DNA from: an uncultured Bacilli bacterium
Lineage (GTDB): Bacteria; Bacillota_I; Bacilli_A; RF39; UBA660
Assembly (NCBI GenBank): GCA_947627915.1
Contig: CANQXT010000007.1
Location: 1-38,771, forward strand
DNA length: 38,771 bases
Direction: 5' to 3'
Part shown: one piece after another, positions 13,728 to 23,046 of the stretch
Layout of the letters: each line of letters starts with the position of its first letter
How positions within the stretch are numbered: the stretch's first letter is position 1
The notes under the pieces: generated by a model
Told to the model about the DNA's origin: nothing
What the model saw: the letters and a program-made list of their open reading frames with translations, nothing else
The model's database searches: none
Program-made: the position numbers and the translations under genes

Positions 13728-14483
13728 TTAAGATAATTCTTTTTTTAAGGTAAATAAACCTAAAGTACTAATTCCTAATAAACCTATAAAGAAGAAAATG
13801 TTGATATCAGCCGTTTTGGGATTTTCTGCATCAGGTTTAGGTGGTAAAGTTGTATAAATATCTACACCATAATTTGCTTTAATATTACAGGCCCATAAAT
13901 ATCTTACATTACTAACATTTGAAGCATCTACATCTAATTCAACAAAATCTGTTGTACCAATTTCTTTACCATAATCAAGAACCGTAAACTTAACTAGTAC
14001 CTTATTATTACTTTTCTTATATTCCCATCTATAAGTATATACTCCATCAGTATCAATTGTAGCAATTGTTTTTTTATCTTTTGTCCAATTATTAGCGGTT
14101 ATAATAAATTTATCACCACTTTTTTGAGTCATAACAACTGCTTCTGTTAAATAAGCATTATTTTGTCCATTTATAGCAATTGATAATTCAAATAATTCTG
14201 AATTTTGATAATCATCTTTCTTTAATCCAACATATACATCTTCGGTAACTCCAGAACTTATAATACCTTTACTAGCTTTATTGTATGGTCCCCTTTTCAT
14301 TCCTTCTTTTTCTTCTTTTTCACCTTTAAGATTAGTTATATTAGAAGAAACCTTAGTTTTTGTTCCATAATCTTTACCATCTTGCCAATCTTCAAATTTC
14401 CAAGTTGTTAATGCTTTAACAGAATTGTTAGCCATAAAGAATAAGGTAACAAATATTAAACTTAAATAGAAAAATTTTTTCAT
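13728..14483 (-). CDS. Secreted protein with sortase-type C-terminal anchor (NPKTAD)
   Basis: A 251-residue protein with a signal peptide (about residues 1–24, cleavage near 'SVKA|LTTW'), a β-rich middle of unknown fold, and a C-terminal 'NPKTAD' followed by a hydrophobic segment and KKELS. That is the layout of a sortase substrate; NPKTxD-like motifs are known in Bacillota class B/D systems. I start at the second Met of the track ORF because AAGGAAG precedes it and the signal peptide begins there. A class B sortase gene lies 52 bases upstream in the same direction, so it is probably the dedicated enzyme. The middle domain is not recognised. Confidence 0.78.
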   Translation of the reverse strand: MKKFFYLSLIFVTLFFMANNSVKALTTWKFEDWQDGKDYGTKTKVSSNITNLKGEKEEKEGMKRGPYNKASKGIISSGVTEDVYVGLKKDDYQNSELFELSIAINGQNNAYLTEAVVMTQKSGDKFIITANNWTKDKKTIATIDTDGVYTYRWEYKKSNNKVLVKFTVLDYGKEIGTTDFVELDVDASNVSNVRYLWACNIKANYGVDIYTTLPPKPDAENPKTADINIFFFIGLLGISTLGLFTLKKELS

Positions 14484-14535
14484 AACTTCAACTTCCTTCA
14501 TTTTAACTATATGAAATATTTTTCTATTTATTCTA

Positions 14536-15387
14536 TTAATTAATAATTTGTTTTTTTATTAACTTTGCTTGAACTACAATACGCTCTCCCCTTCTATTTT
14601 TACAAGTAGATAATGTTAGAAATTTATCATTAACATTAACATCCGTAGTAATTTTTGCTATATTTCTTTTTTTCATTGTTTCAATCCATTCTTGTTTTTC
14701 TATGTTATTATTAAAATTAGTTTTAATATAATAACTCTCTTCTTTAATAGTATAAATAGAAAAAATTTGAAAAAGCATATTTTCTTTTAAAGTAGAAAAA
14801 TATATAACATAATTATCCTTATTATTTTGCCAAGTAGTATTTAAAACATTTTTAAGAGTTCCAAATATAGAACCATCTTTTCTTGAATGACCATAAATAA
14901 TAGTATTGTCATCTAATACATTATAATCATTACGATAGTCCATAAATACCCAACCAGCACTATTGGGAGTTTTATCAAATGAATGTTTTAAATAAAAATT
15001 ATTATCATTTGTTTTTACAACTGGATAACTAATAAGGGTATTTTTTAAATAAATAAAACCCACTAAATCATTATTTTTATTCAATAAATTAGAAAAATTA
15101 ACTTCATAAAAAGGAAAAGAACTATAATAATAATAATTACTATTTTTATTACTTGGTTCATTTACTAATATTCCTTCTCTATTATTACTATTTTTCATAA
15201 TATTGATTTCTTTATTTATCCTTTTTATTTTATAACTATCATATGTCCATTTAATTAATACTCCTAAAGATAAAATAAATAAAATTATACATAATATATA
15301 TAATAAATAAATATATCTTTTTCTTTTACCTTTTTGATCTTTAGTTTGATTTTGAAAATATTCTGTAATAGATATATATTTTTTCAA
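14536..15387 (-). CDS. Class B sortase
   Basis: Membrane transpeptidase that joins a surface protein to peptidoglycan. A membrane helix spans about residues 27–46. The extracytoplasmic domain has the catalytic His in 'YGHSRKDGSIFG' (H167), Cys in 'TLSTC' (C262) and a downstream Arg in 'RRGERIVVQ'. 'WVFMDYRND' and 'IFGTL' also match class B. The start is TTG, seven bases after AGGTGAT; the nearby ATG and GTG are out of frame. Its likely substrate is encoded next. Confidence 0.9.
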   Translation of the reverse strand: MKKYISITEYFQNQTKDQKGKRKRYIYLLYILCIILFILSLGVLIKWTYDSYKIKRINKEINIMKNSNNREGILVNEPSNKNSNYYYYSSFPFYEVNFSNLLNKNNDLVGFIYLKNTLISYPVVKTNDNNFYLKHSFDKTPNSAGWVFMDYRNDYNVLDDNTIIYGHSRKDGSIFGTLKNVLNTTWQNNKDNYVIYFSTLKENMLFQIFSIYTIKEESYYIKTNFNNNIEKQEWIETMKKRNIAKITTDVNVNDKFLTLSTCKNRRGERIVVQAKLIKKQIIN

Positions 15388-15459
15388 ATATCATCACCTA
15401 ACTAAAATATTTTTATGAAAATTATTATTAATATATGCTATATATCTTATTAATAATAG

Positions 15460-15488
15460 TTTCAAAAACATTCTTTTTCTGATACAAT
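15460..15488 (+). promoter_or_regulatory. Promoter of the LdcB-like gene, possibly shared -35 with sortase promoter
   Basis: TTTCAA (15460–15465), 17-base spacer, TACAAT (15483–15488). The same six bases read TTGAAA on the minus strand, with TATAGC 17 bases farther on, so the divergent sortase gene may use the same -35 block. The minus-strand assignment is weak. Confidence 0.55.
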
Positions 15489-15506
15489 ATTATTATAGGT
15501 GATGAT

Positions 15507-16478
15507 ATGTCTAAATTAAAATTAAAGAAAAGTGTCCAAAAAATAATAATCTTAGCAATTGTGATAATTATACTTGGAGGAATTGGGTTATATTCATATA
15601 ACAAAATAAAAAAACAAAAAGAATATGAACAAACTTATGAGTATAAATTAAAAACAGTTGGTTATAATGATGAAGATGTAGAATTTATTCAAAAGAAATT
15701 TAAAGATCAAGAAATTGAATATATCTTAGGTCAAGAAAAAAATGATACTTACATAGCAATTGCTAAAGAAGAATTCTTTATTTATGATAAGTTTTATAAC
15801 TATCTAGATTATTTTCAAAATAATCCTACTCTAACATTACGCGATGTTATTGAAAAAGTTAATACAAAAACAAATACACCATATTATGAGAATCCTCTAA
15901 AAACAGATATTACTAAAAAAGAATTAATGTTAGTTAACAAATATTATTATTTAGATGAAACATATACACCAGAAAATTTAGTAACTATTCCTTTAACTTA
16001 TGCTTATGGAGAATTAGGTAGTCAACAAGTTACGGAAGATACTTATAATGCTTTTTTAAATTTATGGAATGCTGCTAAAAGTGCTGGATATAGTTTAATA
16101 ATTAATTCATCTTATAGAACTTATGAAAGTCAAACTAATGTGTACAACGATTATAAAAAACAAGGCACAGAATATGCTGATAAAATTGCAGCTAGACCAG
16201 GTTTTTCCGAACATCAAACAGGTTATGCTTTTGATATGTTTGCAATAGGTACTAATAGTAAAAACTTTCACGAATCAGAAGCTTATCAATGGTTATTAGA
16301 TAATGCTTATAAATATGGTTTTATTTTAAGATATCCAGTTGATAAAGTTAATATTACTGGTTATGAATTTGAATCTTGGCATTATCGTTATGTGGGAATA
16401 GATGCTGCTACTTATATCCACGAACATAATATAACATTTGATGAATACTATGCTTATTTTATTGAAACACAATCTTAA
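15507..16478 (+). CDS. LdcB/VanY-family D,D- or L,D-carboxypeptidase
   Basis: Peptidase M15B-type zinc enzyme that trims peptidoglycan stem peptides. It has an N-terminal membrane helix (about residues 11–29), a ~120-residue linker region, then the catalytic domain: 'INSSYRTYESQ', the zinc motif SxHxxGxAxD in 'SEHQTGYAFD', and 'ESWHYRYVG' with catalytic Glu and third ligand His. AGGTGATG precedes the ATG. Whether it cuts tetra- or pentapeptides cannot be told from sequence. Confidence 0.9.
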   Translation: MSKLKLKKSVQKIIILAIVIIILGGIGLYSYNKIKKQKEYEQTYEYKLKTVGYNDEDVEFIQKKFKDQEIEYILGQEKNDTYIAIAKEEFFIYDKFYNYLDYFQNNPTLTLRDVIEKVNTKTNTPYYENPLKTDITKKELMLVNKYYYLDETYTPENLVTIPLTYAYGELGSQQVTEDTYNAFLNLWNAAKSAGYSLIINSSYRTYESQTNVYNDYKKQGTEYADKIAARPGFSEHQTGYAFDMFAIGTNSKNFHESEAYQWLLDNAYKYGFILRYPVDKVNITGYEFESWHYRYVGIDAATYIHEHNITFDEYYAYFIETQS

Positions 16479-16490
16479 TTGTGTTTTTTT
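16465..16490 (+). terminator. Terminator of the carboxypeptidase gene
   Basis: AAACACAA (16465–16472) pairs with TTGTGTTT (16479–16486), with the TAA stop in the loop and a T-run following. Confidence 0.8.
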
Positions 16491-16521
16491 CTTGACATTT
16501 AAATGAAAATTCTTTCGGAAG

Positions 16522-16552
16522 TTGTTTATAAATTATAAAAATATGGTATAAT
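16522..16552 (+). promoter_or_regulatory. Promoter of recU–PBP operon
   Basis: TATAAT at 16547–16552 with TGG before it (extended -10). The -35 is weak: TTGTTT at 16522–16527 is 19 bases away. Transcription would begin about 10 bases before the recU start. Confidence 0.6.
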
Positions 16553-16569
16553 CATTATAGGTGAAATAT

Positions 16570-17127
16570 GTGAATTATCCAAATAATTTAAAAAAAGAAT
16601 TTCATAAAACAATTAATTATGCTAATAGAGGAATGGATTTAGAAAATATTATTAATCAAACTAATGAATATTTATTAGAAAAAGATATTGCTCTAATATA
16701 TAAAAAACCTACTCCTATTGGAGTTGTTAAAGTAAGTTATAAAGATAATAAACAAATAATTGATAAAGCATATTTCGCATATCATTCAACATTAGATTAT
16801 AATGGACTTTATAAAGGAAAATATATTGAATTTGATGCTAAGAATACTAATTCCCATACATCATTTCCTTTAAATAATGTTCATCCCCATCAAATTCAAC
16901 ATATTAGAAATGTTATTAAACATAATGGGATAGTATTTTTAATAATAAGAATTAATGAAGAAATATATTTATTAAATGGTCCTGATTTTATTAATTATAT
17001 TGATAATAATAAGAGAAAAAGTATACCGTATGAATTTATTAAAAATAATGGTTATCTTTTAGAATATAATTATATTAAAGGATTAGATTATATAAAATAT
17101 GTAGATGTAATTGGAGGACTTTTATGA
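16570..17127 (+). CDS. recU: Holliday junction resolvase RecU
   Basis: Metal-dependent nuclease that cuts four-way DNA junctions during recombination and chromosome segregation. Family motifs: 'NRGMDLENIINQTN', 'KKPTPIGVVKV', 'STLDYNGLYKGKYIEFDAK' with the acidic catalytic residues and Lys, and 'FPLNNVHPHQIQH'. I start at GTG 16570 (185 residues): AGGTGA is five bases upstream and the N-terminus becomes MNYPNN, like other RecU. The track's GTG at 16561 is inside that ribosome site. The stop overlaps the PBP start as ATGA; the recU–PBP1 pair is conserved in Bacillota. Confidence 0.95.
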   Translation: MNYPNNLKKEFHKTINYANRGMDLENIINQTNEYLLEKDIALIYKKPTPIGVVKVSYKDNKQIIDKAYFAYHSTLDYNGLYKGKYIEFDAKNTNSHTSFPLNNVHPHQIQHIRNVIKHNGIVFLIIRINEEIYLLNGPDFINYIDNNKRKSIPYEFIKNNGYLLEYNYIKGLDYIKYVDVIGGLL

Positions 17128-19625
17128 ATAAAGAGTTAAAAGTAAAAGAAAAGAAAAAAAAGAAAATAAATATTTTTAGACTTTTATTAGGAATTATTTT
17201 AGTAGGAGCTATATTTGTCGTTAGTATTATATTAGCATTTGCGTTATATATTGTTATAATTTCTCCTAATTTTGAAAAAGAAGAATTATATCAAAAAGAA
17301 CCAACAATTTTCTTAGCTATAGATGGTAGTATTTTAGGAAAAGTTGGAGAAGCTAATACAACATTATTAACCTATGATGAAATACCAGATGTTGTTATTG
17401 ATGCTTTAATTGCTACAGAAGATTCAAGATTCTTTCAACATAAAGGTATTGACTTATTTCGTTTTTTAAAAGCTTCTATTTTACAAGTATTAGGTCAAAA
17501 TGCTGGTGGAGCTTCAACATTAGATATGCAACTTATTAAACAAACTTACACTGGAACAGTATCCCACGGTTTTGCTGGTATTGTTCGTAAATTTGAAGAT
17601 GTATATATGTCTATCTTTAAACTAGAAGCTAATTATACGAAAGATGAAATAATTGAATTTTATTTAAATAGTCAAGATTTTGCTTCTGCTAATAATATTA
17701 ATTTAAAAGATAATAGTATTCGAGGTATAGAACAAGCTAGTCAATATTTCTTTGGTAAATCTTGTAAAGATTTAAACTTAGCTGAAGCATCTTTATTAAT
17801 TGGTATGTTTAAAGCTCCAGATGGTTATAATCCATATAAAAATCCAATTAATAGTCGAGAAAGACAAAAAACAGTTTTAAATTTAATGGTTAGACACGGT
17901 TATATTACTGAAGAAGAAAGAGATATGGTACTTGCTATACCAATTCAAAATTTATTAAAGAAACAAGAAAAGAATAATAGTAATGTAAGTGAACTTCAAG
18001 TATTAATTGATTACACTGCTAAAGAAATATTAGATAAAGAAAACATAAATGTTAAACAAGGTGGTTATATTGTTCAAACAACATATGATTTAAAAGTTCA
18101 AGAAGAAGTGCAAAAAGTTGAAAATGGTGATGTTTATAAATTTCCTAATGATGTTATAACGGAAGGTATAGCTGTTACTAGTACAGTCGATGGTTCAATA
18201 GTAGCCCTATCTGGTGGTAGAGGTTATACTCCAGGTGGTTACATTATGTCAACAGATATCAAAAGACAACCAGGATCTACAGCTAAACCAATATTTGATT
18301 ATGCAATGTATATTGAAAATATTAGTAAAAGTAGTTATGCAATGTTCTTAGATGAAAGAACTACTTACTCAGATGGTACAAGTATTTCAAACTATGATAA
18401 TAGTTATAAACACTTAATAACAATGCGTTATGCTTTAGTTGATTCTCGTAACATTCCAGCTTTATTAGCATTTAAAGCAGTTATGAAATATGATAAAAAT
18501 TTAATTGGTAATTATGTTAATAGTGTTGGTATCGATTATGGAGAAGAATTATTTGAATCTTCTGCTATTGGTTCAATAAATTGTACTACTCCACTTGAAT
18601 TATCAGCAGCATATGGTGTTTTTGCAAGAGGTGGTTATTATATTGAACCTTATAGTTATACCAAAGTAACTAATACTGAAACGGGTAAAGAATATACAAA
18701 TAGTTACACTAAAGAAAAAGTTTTAAGTGAAGCTACATCATTTATGATTACTGATATTCTAAAAGATGTCTATAATGGTAAAAGTGTTTCAGGTACTGAT
18801 ATAGCTGCTAAGACAGGAACAACTAACCTTTCTTCAAAAGATAAAAGTGATCATAATTTACCATCAAATGCTATTCGTGAAGTTTGGATGGAAAGTTATT
18901 CTCCATCATACTCTATTGCTTTATGGTATGGATATGATCATATATATGATAATGCTAGTACTGATAAATTATATTTAACTAGTAGTGTTGGTTCTAAAGC
19001 AAGAAAAGAAATGATGAGTGCTTTAGCATCAAATATTCATAAGAAAAATGAAAGATTTACTAAGCCAAAAACTGTTACATCAGTTAAAGTTGAATTAGAA
19101 ACATTCCCTGCTCAATTATGTAGTGAATATACTCCATCAAGTAAATGTGTAAGCGAATATTTCTTAAAGGGATCTGAACCTACAGAAGTATCAGAAAGAT
19201 ATAGTAAATTAGAAAATCCTACTAATGGTAATTATACTTTTAGTGGTAATACAATAACTATTAAATGGGATCCTATTGCAACACCTAGTGCTATTGATCC
19301 AAATTATTTATCTAAACATTTTAATGAATATTATGATAAGTATGCTGATTCTTACTACGAAAAGAGAATTACATATAATAATACTTATATAGGTAGTTTA
19401 GGATATCAAGTTTATTTAAAGAATAGTGATGGTACGGAAACTTATATTGGTTATACAAATAGTAATAGTTTCAATTATATTGTTCCAAGTGGTGGTAATT
19501 ATACTTTTGTTGTTAGATCTGCTTATTCTATCTTTAAAGATAATATGAGTTCTGGTTTAACTATTAGTACTAAAACAATTGATACTAACGTAAGTGATAT
19601 GGTATCGCCAGAACCTACAGAATAA
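17124..19625 (+). CDS. pbpA1: Class A penicillin-binding protein (PBP1-type)
   Basis: Bifunctional peptidoglycan synthase of 833 residues. A membrane helix (about 19–45) is followed by a GT51 glycosyltransferase domain with 'EDSRFFQHKGID' (catalytic Glu ~97) and 'GGASTLDMQLIKQ'. The transpeptidase domain has 'PGSTAKPI' (active Ser ~385), 'SRN' (~441) and 'KTGTTN' (~560). A C-terminal fibronectin-III-like domain covers about residues 700–820. STLDMQL replaces the commoner STITQQL in the GT51 region. Co-transcribed with recU. The symbol is generic; it corresponds to the ponA position next to recU. Confidence 0.94.
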   Translation: MNKELKVKEKKKKKINIFRLLLGIILVGAIFVVSIILAFALYIVIISPNFEKEELYQKEPTIFLAIDGSILGKVGEANTTLLTYDEIPDVVIDALIATEDSRFFQHKGIDLFRFLKASILQVLGQNAGGASTLDMQLIKQTYTGTVSHGFAGIVRKFEDVYMSIFKLEANYTKDEIIEFYLNSQDFASANNINLKDNSIRGIEQASQYFFGKSCKDLNLAEASLLIGMFKAPDGYNPYKNPINSRERQKTVLNLMVRHGYITEEERDMVLAIPIQNLLKKQEKNNSNVSELQVLIDYTAKEILDKENINVKQGGYIVQTTYDLKVQEEVQKVENGDVYKFPNDVITEGIAVTSTVDGSIVALSGGRGYTPGGYIMSTDIKRQPGSTAKPIFDYAMYIENISKSSYAMFLDERTTYSDGTSISNYDNSYKHLITMRYALVDSRNIPALLAFKAVMKYDKNLIGNYVNSVGIDYGEELFESSAIGSINCTTPLELSAAYGVFARGGYYIEPYSYTKVTNTETGKEYTNSYTKEKVLSEATSFMITDILKDVYNGKSVSGTDIAAKTGTTNLSSKDKSDHNLPSNAIREVWMESYSPSYSIALWYGYDHIYDNASTDKLYLTSSVGSKARKEMMSALASNIHKKNERFTKPKTVTSVKVELETFPAQLCSEYTPSSKCVSEYFLKGSEPTEVSERYSKLENPTNGNYTFSGNTITIKWDPIATPSAIDPNYLSKHFNEYYDKYADSYYEKRITYNNTYIGSLGYQVYLKNSDGTETYIGYTNSNSFNYIVPSGGNYTFVVRSAYSIFKDNMSSGLTISTKTIDTNVSDMVSPEPTE

Positions 19626-19631
19626 TAGATA

Positions 19632-19672
19632 ATAAAAAAATACAGACTTGATTAATAATCTGTATTTTTTTA
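19632..19672. terminator. Bidirectional terminator between convergent genes
   Basis: TACAGA (19641–19646) pairs with TCTGTA (19659–19664), extended by A-runs on the left and T-runs on the right, so it can end both the PBP transcript and the facing flavin reductase–rubredoxin transcript. Confidence 0.85.
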
Positions 19673-20323
19673 TTGAATTCTTTCAAATTTATCTTTTCCT
19701 ACCCCACATACAGGACAAACCCAATCATCAGGTAAATCAGCAAATTTAACTTCATTTTCACTATCTTTATATAAGTGTCCACATATCATACAACGATATA
19801 CTTTATCATCACTTTCTACTTTTTCTTCTATGTATGTTGGAGCATTTTTAGGAGATTTTCCTTTCATAAATTTTCGATAATAATCATATGTTAAGTTATC
19901 ATTATCATTTACTTTTTTTAAATTAGTAACTTTAATCAAAAAGATATTATGGGTATTTACATCAATTACATCAATTATATCACCAATTATATAACCACAA
20001 ATGCCTTTCTTTAATATAGGCATCTCATCAATTAGACTATAAGATACATCTAAAAATTTATTAACATTTTTCGAAGATTGAAAACCAAATATTTTTATAA
20101 TATCAGGATCAATATCTGAAGATAAGATATTAATAGCTATTTTCTTTTGTTCTTTTAATACTTTATTAGTATAATTATTTTTATTGACACTTACACTTAA
20201 AATAGGATCTTCACTAGTAATTTGCACAACAGTATTAACAATACATCCCACTAATTTATTATGTTCATTACTACTTATTAAATATAATCCATAAGTAAGT
20301 CTTTGTAATATTTCTTTATCCAT
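19670..20323 (-). CDS. Flavin reductase–rubredoxin fusion (Hrb-like)
   Basis: A 217-residue protein with an N-terminal flavin-reductase-like FMN domain (about 1–155) and a C-terminal rubredoxin domain whose iron ligands are C178, C181, C203 and C206 ('CMICG' and 'CPVCG'). This matches high-molecular-weight rubredoxins, which pass electrons from NAD(P)H to flavodiiron proteins or rubrerythrins to remove oxygen, peroxide or NO. No partner flavodiiron gene is in the window. It is the last gene behind a phosphorelay cluster, nine bases after the receiver gene, so co-expression is likely. Confidence 0.87.
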   Translation of the reverse strand: MDKEILQRLTYGLYLISSNEHNKLVGCIVNTVVQITSEDPILSVSVNKNNYTNKVLKEQKKIAINILSSDIDPDIIKIFGFQSSKNVNKFLDVSYSLIDEMPILKKGICGYIIGDIIDVIDVNTHNIFLIKVTNLKKVNDNDNLTYDYYRKFMKGKSPKNAPTYIEEKVESDDKVYRCMICGHLYKDSENEVKFADLPDDWVCPVCGVGKDKFERIQ

Positions 20324-20331
20324 TTATAACC

Positions 20332-20712
20332 TTAAAAGCTATTCATATTAATAATTTTAGCTACTTCTTCCCTAACATTATCAAATGTAAATGGTTTAGC
20401 TAAAACATCCACAATAGGATAATTAAAAGCACGATCGACTCTTTCTTTTTGAACATCTCCTGTAATAATTATAACTGGTATTCTTTTAAATAAATTATTT
20501 TCTTTAAAATAATCTAATACAGCAAAACCATCAACATCAGGCATATTTAAATCAAGTAATAAAGCTATAATAGAATCATCAATATTATTTTTAATAATAT
20601 CTATCGCTTCTTTACCATTAACTGCTACCACAGTTTCATATTCATCTTTAAATGCTCGATCGACAATATTACTAATTATTTTTGAATCATCAGCAACTAA
20701 TATTTTTTTCAT
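20332..20712 (-). CDS. Single-domain response regulator (receiver only)
   Basis: A 126-residue CheY-like receiver: acidic pocket D8/D9 in 'VADDSK', phospho-acceptor D54 in 'LLLDLNMPDVDG', the Thr in 'IITGD' and the Lys in 'AKPF'. There is no output domain, so it signals through protein contact or acts as a phosphate carrier. It follows the HPt gene by 13 bases and probably receives phosphate from it. Confidence 0.92.
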   Translation of the reverse strand: MKKILVADDSKIISNIVDRAFKDEYETVVAVNGKEAIDIIKNNIDDSIIALLLDLNMPDVDGFAVLDYFKENNLFKRIPVIIITGDVQKERVDRAFNYPIVDVLAKPFTFDNVREEVAKIINMNSF

Positions 20713-20725
20713 TTTCTATCTTCTC

Positions 20726-21082
20726 CTATCCTAAATATTTTAAAGCAAGTTCGGTATATTTTTTAACTTCAGCCATTAATTCATCATATTTTGCGAGAAC
20801 TTCATCAACATTATTAGCTTTACTGGCAAGTTCGTGAACATAAGCTATATCAGCTAAACTTTTAAATCCTAAATATTTAGAATCACTTTTTAGAGCATGA
20901 ACTAAAATAGCATAATCATTCATATTTAATTCTTTTTTATATTTTTCAATATTAGGTATTCTTGTTTTATTTTCTTCTAAAAAACTAGTTAATGTTTCAT
21001 CATAGAATTCAAGATCTCCTAATAATTCTAACGCACTATCTAAATCTACCCCATTATCCGTTAATATACTTACATCTCTCAT
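20726..21082 (-). CDS. Histidine phosphotransfer (HPt) protein
   Basis: A 118-residue helical protein with the HPt signature 'LVHALKSDSKYLG', placing the phosphorylated residue at H62. It would pass phosphate from the hybrid kinase's receiver to the lone receiver downstream. A TATAAT (21105–21110) with TGA before it lies in the gap to the kinase gene, so the HPt–receiver–rubredoxin part may also have its own promoter. Confidence 0.88.
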   Translation of the reverse strand: MRDVSILTDNGVDLDSALELLGDLEFYDETLTSFLEENKTRIPNIEKYKKELNMNDYAILVHALKSDSKYLGFKSLADIAYVHELASKANNVDEVLAKYDELMAEVKKYTELALKYLG

Positions 21083-21122
21083 TTTATACCTTCTCTCTAT
21101 TATGATTATATCACAATCTTAT

Positions 21123-22943
21123 CTATTTTGCATTTAAATACAATTTAAGAACTCTTTCTAATTCATTTTTATCAATTGGTTTAGATATATAATCATTAAA
21201 TCCTTCTTTTAAATAATTTTCTTTCATACCGGCAATTGCATTTGCTGTTAAAGCTACCACTGGAGTATTAAATCCTTCTATTTCTTGTAATTTTTTAAAA
21301 GTTTCTACTCCACTCATCTTTGGCATCATATCATCAAGTAAAATTAAATCATATTTATTTCCTTCTTCAATTTTCTTTAAACAATCAAAACCACTAGATA
21401 CTTCTTCTGTTTGAACTTTATATGTTGATAATAATCTTGCTGCTACTTTTAAATTAATCATATTATCATCTACTATTAGAACTTTCTTATCTTTAACATT
21501 TAATTTCTTATTTTCTTTAACTACGGCATCAATTACTTTTACTTTATTAACTATTTTTTGATCTATAGCTACTGTAAATGTTGAACCTTTACCATATGTT
21601 GAATCTACAACTATTTTACCGTGCATTAAATCAACTAACTTTTTAGTGATAGCAAGTCCTAATCCTGTTCCTTCAATAGTCATATTTTTATCTAAATCTA
21701 ATCTTTCAAATTTACTAAATATTTTATCTAAATTCTCTTTCTTAATACCAATGCCACTATCTTTAACACTAACTATTAAACGACATACATTATCTTTTTT
21801 AACGGTAGAGACATTAAATTCAACAAAACCTTCTTTAGTATATTTAACGGCATTTGTAAGTAAATTTAGAATAACTTGTTTAACTCTTACATAATCACCA
21901 TTTAAATAATCAGGTAAATCAGAAGCAATATTAACTCTAAATTCAAGAGGTTTATCACCAATTCTAGCTTTAGTTAATTTAACTAGTTCATCAAATATTT
22001 TCTTTGGTTCATATTCAACTTTAACTATTTCTAATTTATTAGCTTCTATTTTAGAAATATCTAAAATACCATTAACTATTTCTAATAAATTTTGAGATGC
22101 CATCATAATATCTCTAGCTTCATCTTTAATAGAATCGATATTATCTTCTTCTAAGATTAATTGACTAAAACCATCAATCGCATTAAGTGGTGTTCTTATT
22201 TCGTGAGACATACTTGATAAAAATTCTGTTTTAGCGTGATTAGCTCTTTCTGCTTGTTCTTTAGCTAAATTTAATTGTTCAATCATTTTTACATCGGGAT
22301 TTTCAATTGTAAAGTACATAATTAAACAAGTTATAACTGCAGAAGGATTAATAAAATAATTTAAGTTTGGATAGATCATTTGAATAACTGTTGTAAATAT
22401 ACTTTCAATTAATAATATATACATTGGTATATATTTTTTATTATAAAAATTTTTACGTTCAATAAATAGTAATATAAATAATACTATATATAGCAAAACA
22501 GAAATTATAGAAGTAAAATCAAGTGCTAAACCAGATGTAACAGCAACCCCATTAATTTCATTAACATCAATTGGAAGAATTATAGTAAGTACCATAGAAA
22601 ATGTTAAAAAAGAAAAATATACAATTTTATGAGTATTATTCTTTGGATTATAAAGATGAGAAATACAATAAGTATAATAAGCAAATACAGAACTAGAAAT
22701 AATTAAACCAATTAAATATAGTTTATTTAATACAGCAATTATAAAAAGTTTATTAGCAAAATTAACAGTTAATATTCCTCCTAGTACAATTCCAATAGAA
22801 ATCGTTACAGATTCCATAACTAACAAAAATGCATATAAATTATCCTCTATTTTATGTAATCTTTTTTTTGAAAAAAATACAATATCTAAAATTATTAATA
22901 TTAATAGAGAAAAAATATTTAAAAACATTGGCGTTTGATTCAT
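21123..22943 (-). CDS. Hybrid sensor histidine kinase
   Basis: A 606-residue membrane kinase. About seven N-terminal membrane helices (residues 5–210) form the sensor. A short coiled linker leads to the dimerisation domain with '[12 protein letters not shown]' (H247), then the ATPase domain with '[11 protein letters not shown]' and 'GTGLGLAI', and a C-terminal receiver with acidic 'VDDN' and phospho-acceptor D537 in '[11 protein letters not shown]'. There is no recognisable periplasmic ligand domain, so the signal may be sensed in the membrane. AAAGGTGG precedes the ATG. With the HPt and receiver genes it makes a full His-Asp-His-Asp relay. Confidence 0.93.
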   Translation of the reverse strand: MNQTPMFLNIFSLLILIILDIVFFSKKRLHKIEDNLYAFLLVMESVTISIGIVLGGILTVNFANKLFIIAVLNKLYLIGLIISSSVFAYYTYCISHLYNPKNNTHKIVYFSFLTFSMVLTIILPIDVNEINGVAVTSGLALDFTSIISVLLYIVLFILLFIERKNFYNKKYIPMYILLIESIFTTVIQMIYPNLNYFINPSAVITCLIMYFTIENPDVKMIEQLNLAKEQAERANHAKTEFLSSMSHEIRTPLNAIDGFSQLILEEDNIDSIKDEARDIMMASQNLLEIVNGILDISKIEANKLEIVKVEYEPKKIFDELVKLTKARIGDKPLEFRVNIASDLPDYLNGDYVRVKQVILNLLTNAVKYTKEGFVEFNVSTVKKDNVCRLIVSVKDSGIGIKKENLDKIFSKFERLDLDKNMTIEGTGLGLAITKKLVDLMHGKIVVDSTYGKGSTFTVAIDQKIVNKVKVIDAVVKENKKLNVKDKKVLIVDDNMINLKVAARLLSTYKVQTEEVSSGFDCLKKIEEGNKYDLILLDDMMPKMSGVETFKKLQEIEGFNTPVVALTANAIAGMKENYLKEGFNDYISKPIDKNELERVLKLYLNAK

Positions 22944-23019
22944 TTTTAACCACCTTTACTTTACATAATAAGTTTATCAAAAAAATAATAAAATGTCATT
23001 AAATATGTGCAGTATATGT

Positions 23020-23046
23020 AAAAAAAAATTCAAAATTATTTTTGAA
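23020..23046 (-). terminator. Terminator of the acyl-CoA ligase-like gene
   Basis: TTCAAAA (23040–23046 side) pairs with TTTTGAA (23029–23035 side) on the minus strand, followed by nine T. The hairpin overlaps the stop codon. Confidence 0.8.

Noticed and set aside
21646-21894. ORF of 82 residues on the plus strand
   Set aside because: Antisense to the ATPase domain of the hybrid kinase.
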